NCBI GenBank assembly: GCA_037355855.1
Contig: CM074761.1
Location: forward strand, 2,003,346-2,067,345
Length of the DNA: 64,000 bases
Reading direction: 5' to 3'
Source: Pseudo-nitzschia pungens
Taxonomy: Eukaryota > Bacillariophyta > Bacillariophyceae > Bacillariales > Bacillariaceae
A program made the position numbers and the translations under genes. The notes below the pieces were generated by a model. That model had not been told where the DNA came from. It was given only the letters and a program-made list of their open reading frames with translations, and did not search any database. Positions 43,472-55,257 of this stretch are shown here, in pieces; position 1 is the stretch's first letter, and each line of letters begins with the position of its first letter.

Positions 43472-44673
43472 TTTGGTGGATTGTATGGACCGTCGAAAAG
43501 TTGGATACGTGGTCGACGAAAAGGTTGGATTACGGGTCGTTTTCCTACCTGTAATCGAAAGATTCGTGATCGAAGATGTCAGTGCCCTCGTTGCTATAGT
43601 CATACAGAGATGTCCTCCCAAAAGTACCCGGAATCTGTTTCTCTTGCTGGAACAACGGTGCCGATAAACGATGGTGTTTTCGATGGCCTAAGTCGAGTGA
43701 TGCTTGATGATGAACAGTTTTTGTACGATGCTTCCACTCGTATCGTACGTATCGAGTCTGACAGATGTGAGGTTTTTCTTTCTTTGAAAATCGATGGAAT
43801 GAATCATCCACGGCGCGACGTCCACCCTACAATAGAACCGAATGAAGCAAGCCTTTCTTTCATCCAGCCCTGACTTCGTCGTAAGATTTTACAGTAATTA
43901 CAGTACGAGTCAGAATAATAAGGTTAACTACCGGTAGTATGAGTATGAGATTTTGACGGTTCACTCGTCTACCGGTATGTTTTCATCAGAAACGTCATTC
44001 CCATCCATTTGTACGTAAGTCCATACCATCAAGTACGTACCATACATACTAGAAAAGGAATGGTGCGTAAGGTTACTTGTACAACATACATAACAGTAAA
44101 CGGTGACGTACACTAACAAAAAATCGACTTAATCGAGTGAGTCAATAACTATTCGCTGAAATACGGAGTCGCTTTCGACCGGACCCGGAACTCGCGAGGT
44201 TGCTTTTACCGGGTTGCAAGTAACCTTAGTTACCGGTACCAGCACAGGTTCGTGTAGTAGCAGTCCCTTTCTGCTCGTAAGGTGGGTGATATAATTTTAG
44301 TTGGGTCATTGATTTTGTGCCACACACGGCGGGCGCATGAAAGAACAAGCGAAGATTAGTACATAATTGTTCGTGTTGCACCGCATATGGCCGCTCAACT
44401 TAATCCACCGGTCCCCCTCAACTGTCAGACTGTGCCGGTACCAGTAAGTTAGCGCTAATCTGCGCAGACACTGAAATGCTAAAAGCAGCGTGAACATTAC
44501 TTCAGGAGTTGTGTGGCTCAATCACACGGAGACTATCCCACGAGGTCAACACTTACCTATCAATCGATACGTTCCTGTCTCCTGAGCACTGGCATTGCCA
44601 TTGACCTACATTCATCATATCTTGTGTTCGGAGTACGGCTGTAAGGTAGACAATCAACACTACAAAATCAAGG
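43472..44673. other. Divergent intergenic region
   Basis: 1.2 kb between the alpha-like gene and PP1. GTAAGGTTAC is at 44067-44076, a GTAACCTTAGTTACCGGTACC cluster at 44220-44240, and TACCGGTA at about 43972. No coding sequence was recognised. Confidence 0.5.
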
Positions 44674-46093
44674 ATGTCAGAGGTTCCATCAAACGGAGAC
44701 GGTAATGGCGGACAGGGGCAAGTTGCACTGCTTAGTGACCCTGTCGATGTGATTATCGACAAGCTTTTGAGGTAAGATCTGTTTCCGCGTTACAATCGCT
44801 GTGTCTCTGCCAACCTATGGTTGAAAACTTGGACGAAGAAGAAGGACATCCGTTGCATCCCTCCTCGAACAACAAAGTTGCTCCTAGTTCAGGATGCTTC
44901 CAGCCGATGCACAAACTTAACGTCCGATTCTACGGAGTCACGAAAGTGACTGAAATGAGATCACCAAGTGGGTGGCGTTTCGGCTGCAGTGTTGATTTCT
45001 CTTGCCCGTGAACTACGATGTCCCGTAGATATAGTCAAAACAAAGGCACAACGGGAGGATGACTGCTTTCTGGTTGTCGTGTCGAAGCGGGCATGCTGTG
45101 AATTCACGGAAACCCCCGGTGTGTTACATTTGTTCTAACAATTTCTTTCTCCCGTCGGAATTATTCCCAATAGTGTTCGAGGTGCTCGACCAGGAAAGCA
45201 GGTTGATCTCTCTGAGGCCGAGATCAAAATGATTTGTCTCCGATCGCGTGATTTGTTGATTTCAGCAGCCCATGCTCCTCGAGCTTGAGGCTCCTATCAA
45301 GATTTGTGGTGATGTGCACGGACAGTATTATGATTTATTGCGTCTCTTTGAATATGGCGGTTTTCCACCCGACTCTAATTACATTTTCCTTGGAGATTAC
45401 GTTGATCGTGGAAAGCAAAGTTTAGAAACAATCTGCTTGTTGCTGGCATACAAGATCAAGTACCCCGAAAACTTTTTTGTCCTTCGTGGAAACCACGAAT
45501 GCGCTTCCATCAATCGCATCTACGGGTTTTATGATGAATGTAAGCGACGGTTCGGAATCAAGCTATGGAAGACATTCACCGATTGTTTCAACTGTCTTCC
45601 ATGCGCTGCCGTCATTGACGAAAAGATCTTTTGCATGCACGGTGGGCTTAGCCCCGAACTCACAAATCTTGATCAGGTAAAACGTATCGTGAGACCCACG
45701 GATGTACCCGATACCGGCCTCTTGTGCGATCTTCTTTGGTCGGATCCCGACAAGGAAATCGACGGTTGGGGCGAAAACGATAGGGGTGTTTCGTTCACCT
45801 TCGGGGAGGATATTGTCGCGCAGTTCCTACACAAGCACGATCTAGACTTGATTTGCCGTGCTCACCAAGTTGTTGAGGACGGATACGAGTTCTTTGCCAG
45901 AAGACAGCTGGTTACGCTCTTCTCGGCACCCAATTATTGCGGGGAATTCGATAATGCTGGAGCTATGATGAGCGTCGACGAGACACTCATGTGTTCCTTC
46001 CAAATCCTCAAGCCTGCGGAGAAGAGACAACGCTTCTCGTACCAGGGAGGAAACCAAAGGCCGGGAACTCCACAACAGGCCCAAGGTCGTTAA
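44674..46093 (+). CDS. Protein phosphatase 1 catalytic subunit; one-base frame break
   Basis: PP1c, the metal-dependent Ser/Thr phosphatase that works with regulatory subunits in cell cycle and metabolism. Exon 1 is 44674-44771 (MSEVPSNGD...VDVIIDKLL), intron 44772-45173 (GTAAGA...ATAG), exon 2 from 45174 ([31 protein letters not shown]). Directly after TCA (45262-45264) there is one extra G (45265). The family text then resumes exactly in the next frame at 45266 ([27 protein letters not shown]). All signatures are present: [46 protein letters not shown] and [14 protein letters not shown]. About 315 aa once read through. The near-perfect conservation argues against a decayed pseudogene; a sequence error is most likely. 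AATAAA is at about 46296. Confidence 0.92.
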
Positions 46094-47433
46094 GTAATGC
46101 CATTGATTCTTTTCCGAAGTACTTCACATGAAGCTGTCCTTGATTGTGGGACAAACCATGATTTGTGTTTCAAATTGATCCTGGTGGTTAAGAAGGATGC
46201 GATGAATATAACTTGAGGAAAACGAGAACTCGAAGCTTGTGAATCTGAAATATTTTTTTGTTGCCCGGTCCAATGTGAAAGACTTCCCTGGATACAATAA
46301 ATCTCAGTCAGTTTTGGCGCATTCGACTTGAATTGGATTCACTCAAGTGCCCGGGTGCGTTCGACATTATTTGTTGTGACTCAGCACTATCTGAAAGAAG
46401 AATAATGCATTTCTAAAGACCCGAGCTAAAAAGACTAAAAAACTGAAGATTATGATGTAATGTTTGTTGATTATTGGAGAACTGAATACATCATCGATGC
46501 CCCCTTTCACTACACTCGTAGACAGTGCATGCTAGTAGCAAACGAGACCGTTCGGAAACGAGATTATTCTCAATTATGCTTAGTCGAGATATGAGGAGCG
46601 CACATTCGAAATCACCGAATGACAAACTCATGTGGTTCTGTTCTCGTATCAATAGAGTCGTCTCGAGACGTGGTCGTATCCCCAATCAATCACGTGATAA
46701 CAAACCTGGCAATCTCGATGAGCGGTTGGGGCACGACAATCCTTGTCAACAACACGTCGCGATGCGGTTCGAATGAACTTGAGCAACTTGTCGTCGATCG
46801 TTGCACATGGAGAGCACTTTTTTATGGAAAAGCTCTTCGTAGCTTTCAACCCCAACCAACCCAAAGCCACTTCCTTACAAAATGAGATATAGCTGATGAA
46901 CACTCGAATGGCCACCTCACAATAGTATGATACAATGGTCGAGCCTGGATAGCATCACCTACCAAAATACAAAATACAAAATACTATCCACCATCCATCC
47001 ACCGAAGATACTACCTCGTCCCTGCTAGATCGCAACTAGTTCTGTATTCTGCATGATTGAACTAGTCAGATATTGAGATCCAAGGAAGCTTTGTGTGAAT
47101 GCATATCATGGGGGAGAGTGCGCTGCAATGATCACGGTTTTTGAAAGATTTTCAAATGGTTTGACTTGTGTTTGCCCGTGTCGTACGTAATTACTATGAA
47201 TACTTTTTTGTCACAATTACTGTATTTTTTTATTGTTATGAGAAGTATTTTAGAACATTCATCTGATGCGAACCACCTTGATCGCGGAACAACAATCAAC
47301 TTTTATTATGCATTTTACGAACTTCGTGATTGGCTTATCATGATACACATATATATCCCCGAAGATGATGACGATGCCGTTCACTTTTGAATCAAAGAAA
47401 AAGTGAGAGAACAAACAAGCACTGCTCTCGAGC
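46094..47433. other. Intergenic, nothing recognised
   Basis: About 1.3 kb between convergent genes, AT-rich, with ATACAAAATACAAAATAC repeats near 46970. Small ORFs lack family features. Confidence 0.45.
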
Positions 47434-48478
47434 TCATGGATTCGCCCATGGAAGAACTTTCAGCGAAGTTCCATCCTCCTCCACCGAAGATACGGTGAGG
47501 TTGGTCTCGTTCCCCGATGTCTCGCCTGGATTTGTTTGGGTGTGACTGGGGATTTTTCCGGTAAAAGAGCGATCCTCCCCGAGAATGCTGTATGGAATTT
47601 GGTCCGATCCGTCGAACGACGAGTGGTCGTCGTTGTTGCAGACACACCAGTGCCTGTTCTTGACGTTTCGGGCATCCGTCTCGTCTTCCATAGATGCGCC
47701 CCAGTGAACCATCCAGTTGTAGTACATGACGTGGCGAGCACCATTCACGGCAAACGCAAAGAATGGATTGACACCCGCCACAATCAAGAGGATTCGTCGC
47801 GCCAGCGTCGCATCCTCGTTGCTTACCAGATACTCTTCACCGATCTCGCTCATCTGATAGACACAAAAGGCGGCACCTCCCAGAGAAAACAATACCCAAA
47901 ACAGTGCCAGGCTCGAAATGTAGCAGAGGGTGGTGTCTCGCTCGATTCTCATCTGCGTGAGATCGATTTCGATAGTCGGTCTTCGCCTGGCCCGACAGCG
48001 GTCGGTTTGGCAGGCGCAGAATCGTGGTTCGCTCCCTCGTCCAGGGTTGGTAAATCCGGACTTTTTTCCGGACAAGCATGGGTGGATCGACTTTCGTGGG
48101 GTGCATGTAGATAACATACCCATGGTTTCGAAAGAAGAACATTCCCTTCCTCTTTGTCGGGTCCTGGACAACAACGTCCCCCAGGGTCGTTTCTCCTTCT
48201 CTGAGGTATCGATCGAGCAAGTATCGTCGTTTCGGAAGAAAGACGAGCAAGTGCATGGCAAAGACGGACCAGACAACGTGAAAGGCAAGGAAGACGGCGG
48301 TTGAATCCATGAGGCTGAAGAAACTGTCGTAACCCTCGTTCGCGTAGCCTCGATCGGCATCGTATCCTCTTTGAACAGCCTTATACAGCAGGAATACGAG
48401 GACCGCAAAAAAGGGCAACGTGCTCAGGCAAAATCGTAGAATGGTCGGTCCGACCGCGACACCAGAATTTCGCGGCAT
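47434..48478 (-). CDS. Four-helix membrane protein of unknown family; one frame break
   Basis: Start ATG 48478. The first frame (48478-47837) gives MPRNSGVAVGPTILRF and two membrane segments (LSTLPFFAVLVFLLY and TAVFLAFHVVWSVFAMHLLVFLP), then a soluble stretch to RLPNRPLSGQA. Near 47960-47990 the frame changes. The second frame (to 47434) continues with PTIEIDLTQMRIERD and two more helices (YISSLALFWVLFSLGGAAFCVY and RRILLIVAGVNPFFAFAVNGARHVMYY). A polar Asn/Ser/Asp tail ends at NP. About 345 aa after joining. The switch point is placed where both frames still look coding. Neighbours (PP1, NR2C2AP) give no functional clue. The disrupted frame is probably an indel error, because both halves keep normal codon use and membrane topology. 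Confidence 0.6.
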
Positions 48479-49175
48479 TTTCGGTAATCTTTCGGAACGG
48501 AACTTGATCGATGAGGAGCTGATGGAGAGATTGCACTCGTATTGATTGAGTATGTACGGTAGTAGGATCCAAATTGTGGGAGGACGAATTGATTCTATTC
48601 TTCTCTAACTGCAGGAAAATACCATTACGAAGGTCGAAAGCACTGCGACTCCAATGGTACAGGGAAATATTAGAGTGATTGCCTACCGGTACCGGTAAGT
48701 TACTCCAACGGCATGACGATGTCGAATAGAATAAGTCGGAGTGATTCAATCACAAGAAAATATCCCGATGAAAGCCACACTTCACTCCACTATTTATTAC
48801 CGATGTTTGGGTTCCCGTGTTGGAGGCAATGCTTTTAAACCTATCGCCAAACCTTCCAGTAACCCGCTATTTACTGGTAAAAACGCAACCTACCGCGCAT
48901 GACACTCCTCACAAGATTGGCACAATCGATTCATTTTTGATACCGGTACAGTAGAAACAAGACTGGAAATTGGAGTGAAAATTGTTTCTCAATCAAAATC
49001 AAAATCAAAATCAAAATTTTTCGGCGTCGCGCGTTTCAAATCCCGAACCCTGAACGGTCACCCGGCACACCATCCATTCTTCGCCATCCCCGACCTTCCC
49101 CGACCTGTCGTCAACGATGGGGACGTGTAGCATCTTCGTCGCTCCATCTTCCTACCGCATTCCATTGCGCACAAG
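48479..49175. other. Divergent intergenic region
   Basis: About 700 bp with a TACCGGTACCGGTAAG cluster at 48685-48700 and an (AAAATC)n array at about 48991-49018, some 160 bp before the next start codon. Confidence 0.45.
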
Positions 49176-49942
49176 ATGACCAAGAAAAGAGATGACGGCT
49201 TAATCTTGCTGAGCCATCCCTCCACCGGGACAACCGCAAAGTAAGTGGTGCTCGTAGTTGCCCTGCGTTTTAGTGCGTGAAAGCAACAAATCCTAGCAGG
49301 AGAGAATGGATGGATCGTTCGAACTGAACTGGGGACGATGAGTTGCGAGCTCCCAATGGATTTCGATTTGCCCGCCGGATATTGGTTTGTTCGATTGGAT
49401 TTTCTTTCGGTTTTGAGCTCAAACTGTTCGCGTCCAATCAAAAATAATGTTTGTTTCCATCTCTGTCGTGGTGCATTTTTTTGCGTCGTCCGCTGTGCAG
49501 AGCGTCGTCCGTGCTCCAGAACAATACCAAAGTATATGGTCCCGCAAAGGCACTGGATTGCGACGATGTCCTCACGAGTTGGAATTCCGAGGGGAGTCCA
49601 AACGGCAAGAAAGAAAGCTTTCTCGTCGTCGACTTTTGCGGTGGTGGCAAGCATCCGAATCGAAGGGTGAAACCGTCGGAGATGGGCCTGCAATTCCAAG
49701 CCGGGTTTTCCGCGGAAGAAGTCACTGTTTATGCAAGATCACGGGAGGAAGGCGGAAGTGGCTCCCGGTGGTTGAAAATAGAAGAAATCGAAGCCGAGGA
49801 CGATCACGAACTGCAGTCCTTTCCCTTGTCCGCGGAAAATCCGACAAGCGCCCTGAAAATCGTCTTTGACGAAACGACCGACTTTTACGGACGGGTGATC
49901 ATCTATCAGCTGCAGGTTTGGGGGGAAGAACTAGGGGAATAA
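49176..49942 (+). CDS. NR2C2AP (TRA16)-like protein
   Basis: Two exons: 49176-49240 and 49501-49942 (donor GTAAGT, acceptor TGCAG); 168 aa. The protein resembles nuclear receptor 2C2-associated protein, a small beta-rich (discoidin-like) protein conserved across eukaryotes, including those without nuclear receptors. Shared features are SSVLQNNTKVYGPAKALD near the start, a SWNSEGSP turn, a hydrophobic strand (SFLVVDF), LQFQAGFSAEEVTVYAR, LQSFPLSAENPTSALKIVF and the closing DATDFYGRV-type strand (here ETTDFYGRVIIYQLQVWGEE). The exon 1 start was chosen because its two leftover bases plus the first base of exon 2 give Lys and continue into SSVL. Cellular role in algae is unknown. AATAATAAA overlaps the stop codon. 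Confidence 0.82.
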
Positions 49943-50162
49943 TAAACCTGTCGATGATAAATGCTTTGGAAAAGTAACTAATAGCCTTAGAGATACTAGA
50001 CCAGTCAAAGGACGCCGCTGTATTCAACGCTTGCATAGCTCTAGAAGGGGACAATTTTGCCACTACCATTGCTCTATTATTTCATAAGTTGCGAAGGAAA
50101 ATGGTGGTTGTGCGCTGGCATCAAATTCTATATCGTACAAATAAATATCGGTTCTCTATTGT

Positions 50163-51296
50163 CTAAGGAAGCCGTTGCAAATGTTGGGACGCGAGTGAGT
50201 AGGTCATTACCGTTATTGCCGCCGACGGCACGCCCCTGGAATAAGCAACCTGCCACCCTCGAAACAACGAAGGGAAGCTTCGCAGGAGCCCCCGGTGCTG
50301 CGACATTCGCACCGCATCGGAGAGGTTGCAGGCCGTTCCATTTTGAATCCATGTTTTCATGGTATCGACCGGTAGCGCCCACAGCCAAAACGACAACCCG
50401 GCCATGGCTCCGGAAAAAATCACGACCGACGTCGAAGGCGGTCGATTGGAATGGTCCGGGTTCAGATGCTCCTGGGAATACGCCATGGCGACAAAGAAAA
50501 ATCCGCACCCCACCGAATCTCTCAAGATAGTGCTTCCCATTCCTCGCCACAGGCCGGTGACACCGTGGGATTGAATAGTGTTTCGAATGACCGAGATCGG
50601 ACCATTTCTCCGAAGACCGCCCATGGCTCCGCCGGGGAGTTCGCTTCGCGGACCGCTGTTTTGGCCATTGCTCGCAGCGATTTTGGTAACTTCGGCGGCA
50701 GCGCTGTTTCTTTCGAGTTGTGCGATTTGTTGGTTTCGAACATACTCAACGGGCGTACAAAACAGCGCCGCATTGACGGCACCGCCCATGAATCCCGATA
50801 CGAATCGATCGCTGAGCGTTAATTTGTGCGGCGCGTCAAAGCCCCCGTGTCTGTTGTTTTTTGGGGTCTTCCAATCTCGGATGAAAGATTCTGTCACACT
50901 GTTGACAGTGAAGATTGTCCCCTTGTAGAGAGCCTGGGCCGCCAATGGCATCGCAAGTCCCGTGTAGAGTGCTCGTGCACCTCCCCCGTACTGAATCGTG
51001 TTGCGGAGTGTTCCCACCAGGCCGACCGAGCCCGGCGTGTTTGTGGACAAAGTGGCTGCAGCCGTCGCCGCTGGCGCACTCGATTGCATCTTGACGCGAA
51101 GCACATCAAACGGATGACACGCAACGGTCGACGTTAATCCGGCGACACTCCCGGCAAGAAGCGAATTGCGGATCGCATTCGCTTTCGTGCCACCGGAAAC
51201 CGGAATCCTGTCGGTTGATTCGGTTGCCTTTCCCGTCGGCAAACCTTTTGTCGCGACGCCCTCGATGTCCGACGAGGAGGTTTCGGTACTTTTCAT
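50163..51296 (-). CDS. Mitochondrial carrier family (SLC25) protein
   Basis: 377 aa, single exon. Three mitochondrial-carrier repeats are visible by their signature ends: PFDVLRVKMQ (repeat 1), PVEYVRNQQIAQ (repeat 2) and PVDTMKTWIQ (repeat 3). Each is preceded by a GSVAGLTSTVACHP-type helix or its equivalent and followed by a GxxxLYxG-like or LWRGMG segment. These carriers exchange metabolites across the mitochondrial inner membrane. The layout resembles the carnitine/acylcarnitine and ornithine carrier group, but the substrate-contact residues cannot be assigned confidently here. The second repeat carries an NQQ in place of the usual K/R at the charged position. Residues 1-40 are polar and probably not cleaved. 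It converges on the NR2C2AP-like gene. Confidence 0.9.
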   Translation of the reverse strand: MKSTETSSSDIEGVATKGLPTGKATESTDRIPVSGGTKANAIRNSLLAGSVAGLTSTVACHPFDVLRVKMQSSAPAATAAATLSTNTPGSVGLVGTLRNTIQYGGGARALYTGLAMPLAAQALYKGTIFTVNSVTESFIRDWKTPKNNRHGGFDAPHKLTLSDRFVSGFMGGAVNAALFCTPVEYVRNQQIAQLERNSAAAEVTKIAASNGQNSGPRSELPGGAMGGLRRNGPISVIRNTIQSHGVTGLWRGMGSTILRDSVGCGFFFVAMAYSQEHLNPDHSNRPPSTSVVIFSGAMAGLSFWLWALPVDTMKTWIQNGTACNLSDAVRMSQHRGLLRSFPSLFRGWQVAYSRGVPSAAITVMTYSLASQHLQRLP

Positions 51297-51872
51297 CTCT
51301 GCTCCAGGTTGGGGAATGTTCTCTGTTTGATCTCTAGATGCAAGTCATAGCAATCCTGTAGTGTTGGTAAGGGCGGTTCTGAACGTAGAAGCGGGTCAAT
51401 TCAGGGTATCCTTTCGTTAGAAAATTGAAGAAACTTGTGACACTATCGAGGGTACCTTATGATTGCCTTTTGATAAAGGAATCAAAAAGTGCAATCGTTG
51501 ACGTGATCATTGTCGCACATGTCATTTTTTAAAATTTGGAACTTGAACGAGAAATCGTTTGTTACATGAGGAATTTTTCGCGCAATTTGTGTAATCTGCA
51601 TTCCACGTGGAAGTATGTAAGTGAACAATTTTTCGACTGACGACTCAATTATGCGTGGTGATTTTTGTTTAGATCTCGAACGCAACCCATCATTCTCTTC
51701 GTTCACAACGTGTAAAAACTTCGTAATAACCAGTGTCATCATCAGAATCTCATCACAACCGGTACATCCTTTGTTCCGAAACGAACATCGCGTCGAACAT
51801 CGCCGGCATTCCTCTCATAGCTTGCGGAGTAGTGGAGATAGGACAGGTGAAGCAAGAACAGTATCAATCGGG
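51297..51872. other. Divergent promoter region of carrier and IleRS genes
   Basis: About 580 bp. The frame upstream of the IleRS start is open but has no family similarity, so ATG 51873 is preferred. Confidence 0.45.
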
Positions 51873-54800
51873 ATGAGGATCATCACTGAAGCAGCAATGG
51901 TATTCTTCCTCTCGGCATTTGCGCTGAGAGGTAGACAGGGCGTCAGCTCTTTTTCTTTGCGCCCATCAATTAGCCGAACATCGACTACTCTTTCTGCCAA
52001 GGGAGGAGGAAGGAAGAAAAAACCCCAAAATCCCTTTGCTTCCACCATCATGCTTCCCGAAACTGGATTCAATCAGAGGGCAAACGCCATCGTGAGAGAG
52101 CCAGAAATTCAAGAATTCTGGAAGGAGTATGGGTTGTACGATAAGCTCTCCGAGGCAGCTGCTGCGGCGTCAAAGGAACGTTTTGTTTTGCACGATGGAC
52201 CCCCCTATGCGAACGGAAGTCTGCATTGTGGACACGCTCTCAACAAAATCCTAAAAGATTTTATCAACCGAAAACAAGCCATGAACGGTAAACAGGTTCA
52301 CTACATCCCAGGTTGGGATTGTCACGGTTTGCCCATCGAACTGAAAGTGCTACAAACTATGAAATCCAAAGAACGACAGGGACTTACCCCTGTCACTCTT
52401 CGAGAGAAAGCCGCTTCCTTTGCCAAAAAGACGGTAGAAGAGCAATCAAAGAGTTTCCAGCGATACGGTATTTTTGGAGATTTCGAAAAACCTTACCTCA
52501 CGTTGCAACCACAATTCGAGGCCGCACAAATTCGTGTCTTCGGGGAGATGTTTCAAAAGGGATTTATTTTTCGCGGACGAAAACCAGTTCATTGGTCGCC
52601 ATCTTCTCGAACTGCCCTCGCCGAGGCCGAGTTGGAATACCCCGAAAACCACGTTTCGAAATCGATCTACGTTGGATTCGAAATTGTGGAACCTTCCGAT
52701 GCCCTGAAGGAATACCATTCTACAGAAGAGCCTTTGAAGGTCGCAATTTGGACAACTACACCATGGACTATGCCCGCCAACCTGGCTGTGGCTATCAATC
52801 CCGATCTTTCTTACTCTGTTGTTAACCATGCGAGTACCGGAAAATTGGTTGTCGCCACCGATCTAATCGAAACTATTGCGGTGCGTTTTGAAAAACTACC
52901 ATTGGAATGCTGCGTTTGCCGCATCATCTTTCAATTCTCATTCTTTCGTTTTCCTATTTTTTTTAATCGTTCGTGTGCTCATGGAACATGTAAAACCAAT
53001 TTACTTGACGAGCAGAAAAAGATCGGATTGCCCGAAGAGGAATCGTTCGAAATTGTGTGTTCCATTCCTGGATCAGACTTGGTAGGATCGACTTATACCC
53101 ACCCCTTATACGAGAGAAACTCTCCTGTGTTGGCTGGAGGTGATTATATCACAACCGAATCTGGTACCGGTCTTGTTCACACAGCTCCCGGTCACGGACA
53201 AGAGGATTATATGACCGGTCTCAAGAATGGGTTGGAGCTTTTGAGTCCTGTTGATGATGCCGGGAAGTTCACCATCGAGGCCGGTGAAGAATTCAAGGGA
53301 TTGAACGTTTTGAAAGAAGGCAACCAAGCAATCATTGATGCATTGACTTCAAAGGGTGCTTTGTTGAAGGTTGAAGACTACGGCCACAAGTATCCGTATG
53401 ATTGGAGAACGAAGAAGCCAACAATTTTTCGAGCTACAGATCAATGGTTTGCAAGTGTTGAGGGCTTTCGTGATTCTGCTCTTCAGGCGATTGATACGGT
53501 GAGTTGCTAATTTTATGGAATAGGATTTCGCCTTAATGTGCGTTGTTCCGGGTCTCCATTGATGAAACTTATCTCTGGGTTTTTGTACGCTTAACGCACT
53601 GTAGGTCCAATGGGTTCCAGCAGTAGGGAAGAATCGTATTAACTCTTTCGTAGTGGGCCGTGGAGATTGGTGCATTTCTCGTCAACGTTCGTGGGGGGTT
53701 CCTATTCCTGTCTTTTACGACAGGGAAACAGGAAACGAAGTCCTTCTCAATGACGATACCCTCGACCACATCGAAAAGATCTTCGCAGAACAAGGAAGTG
53801 ATGCTTGGTGGAAACTAGATGAGGTCGACCTGCTTCCAGAGCAATACAAGGCCGAGGCTGATAAATGGAAGAAGGGAACCGATACGATGGATGTTTGGTT
53901 CGACTCTGGCTCTAGTTGGGCGGGTGTGGCAAGCGAGCGTGATGAATTGGCGTACCCAGCAGACATGTATTTGGAAGGAAGTGACCAACATCGAGGTTGG
54001 TTTCAAAGTAGTCTTCTCACGAGTGTAGCAGTCAACGATCAAGCTCCGTACAAGACTGTTTTAACGCACGGCTTTGTCCTCGACGAGAAGGGATTCAAAA
54101 TGTCCAAATCTTTGGGAAACGTTATCGATCCTTTGAATGTCATCGAAGGAGGTATCAATAAAAAGCTAGAACCAGCATATGGTGCCGATGTTCTCAGACT
54201 GTGGGTTGCGTCTGTCGATTACTCCGGCGATGTTGGTATCGGGCCGAACATCATCAAGCAAACCTTTGAGAGTTACCGTAAGCTGAGAAACACAGCACGG
54301 TACTTGCTTGGAAATCTCGCTGACTTCGTTCCCGAGGGAGAACCTGATTCCACTGCTGTCCCATACGACGAATTGCCCTCCCTAGACAAGTGGATGCTTG
54401 GGCGACTCAGCGCTACTCTCAAAGAAGTAGACGAGGCTATGGATGCCTTCGAATTTCAGAGAGCAACTCAGGAGCTCTTGCGATTTTCGACGACTGAGAT
54501 GTCCAACTTCTATCTCGATGTGGCCAAGGATCGCCTCTACATTTCGGCATCCGATGACTTCCGAAGAAGAAGCTGTCAGACAGTTTTGCATGCGCTCATC
54601 GAAGGGTTCGCGAAGTCTATTGCTCCCATCTTACCGCACATGGCGGAGGATATCTGGCAAAATCTTCCTTACAAGAAACCAACTGAAAGTGTGTTCGAGG
54701 GTGTTGAGGGTATTTCAGAGAGCCGTCTTGCAAAATTCGAACAATACGAAAGTGAGAAATGGGATTTGGTGCGATTGGTACGCGATGATGTAAATAAGAT

Positions 54801-55257
54801 GCTTGAGGGAGCCCGTAGCGACAAGCTAGTTGGAGCTTCCCTTGACGCAGCAGCGTACCTTTATGTAGCTGATGAAGAGAAGCGAAAGACGCTAGAAGGT
54901 CTTGTCGGTGACGAAAGTCTTGTTTCTCCGCCTGTGAAGACCAACGGAGTTGACGAGCTTAGAACAACCCTTATGCTTTCCCAAATTCACATCGTGGACA
55001 GTCCCGAAAAGATTGCTGAATCTTGTGATGAGAAGTACATCTCCACCGCCGATACCTTGAGTGGGTGCATTGTAGGAGTTGCCAAGGCACAAGGAACAAA
55101 ATGTGGTCGATGCTGGTTTTACGACACTGAAATCGGCAAGCACGGCCTCCCTCATGATGATGCCTGTCAGCGATGTAATGAGGCCATCGCCGTTTGGGAA
55201 AAGACTACGGGAGAGCCGTTCGTACGCCCTCCCGTAGAGGAGCCTGTAGAAGTTTAA
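51873..55257 (+). CDS. Isoleucyl-tRNA synthetase, bacterial type, plastid-targeted
   Basis: Charges tRNA-Ile with isoleucine. Exons 51873-52880, 53016-53498 and 53605-55257; 1047 aa. The N-terminus has a short signal (MVFFLSAFALRG) followed by GVSSFSLRPS, consistent with complex-plastid targeting; dual targeting to mitochondria is possible. HIGH motif PYANGSLHCGHALN is at about residue 110, with GWDCHGLPIE after it. The editing domain includes WTTTPWTMPANLA and GTGLVHTAPGHGQEDY. KMSKS is at about 662 (GFKMSKSLGNVIDP). A C-terminal zinc finger is present (CGRCWFYD...CQRC). Intron 1 (135 nt, GTGCGT donor) is an exact multiple of three and has no stop. Its retention would insert 45 residues inside the editing domain. 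ATG 51897 is an alternative start. Confidence 0.93.

Noticed and set aside
45248..45265. An 18-nt intron explaining the PP1 break
   Set aside because: Removing it deletes conserved residues and does not restore the frame; 18 nt is too short for splicing.
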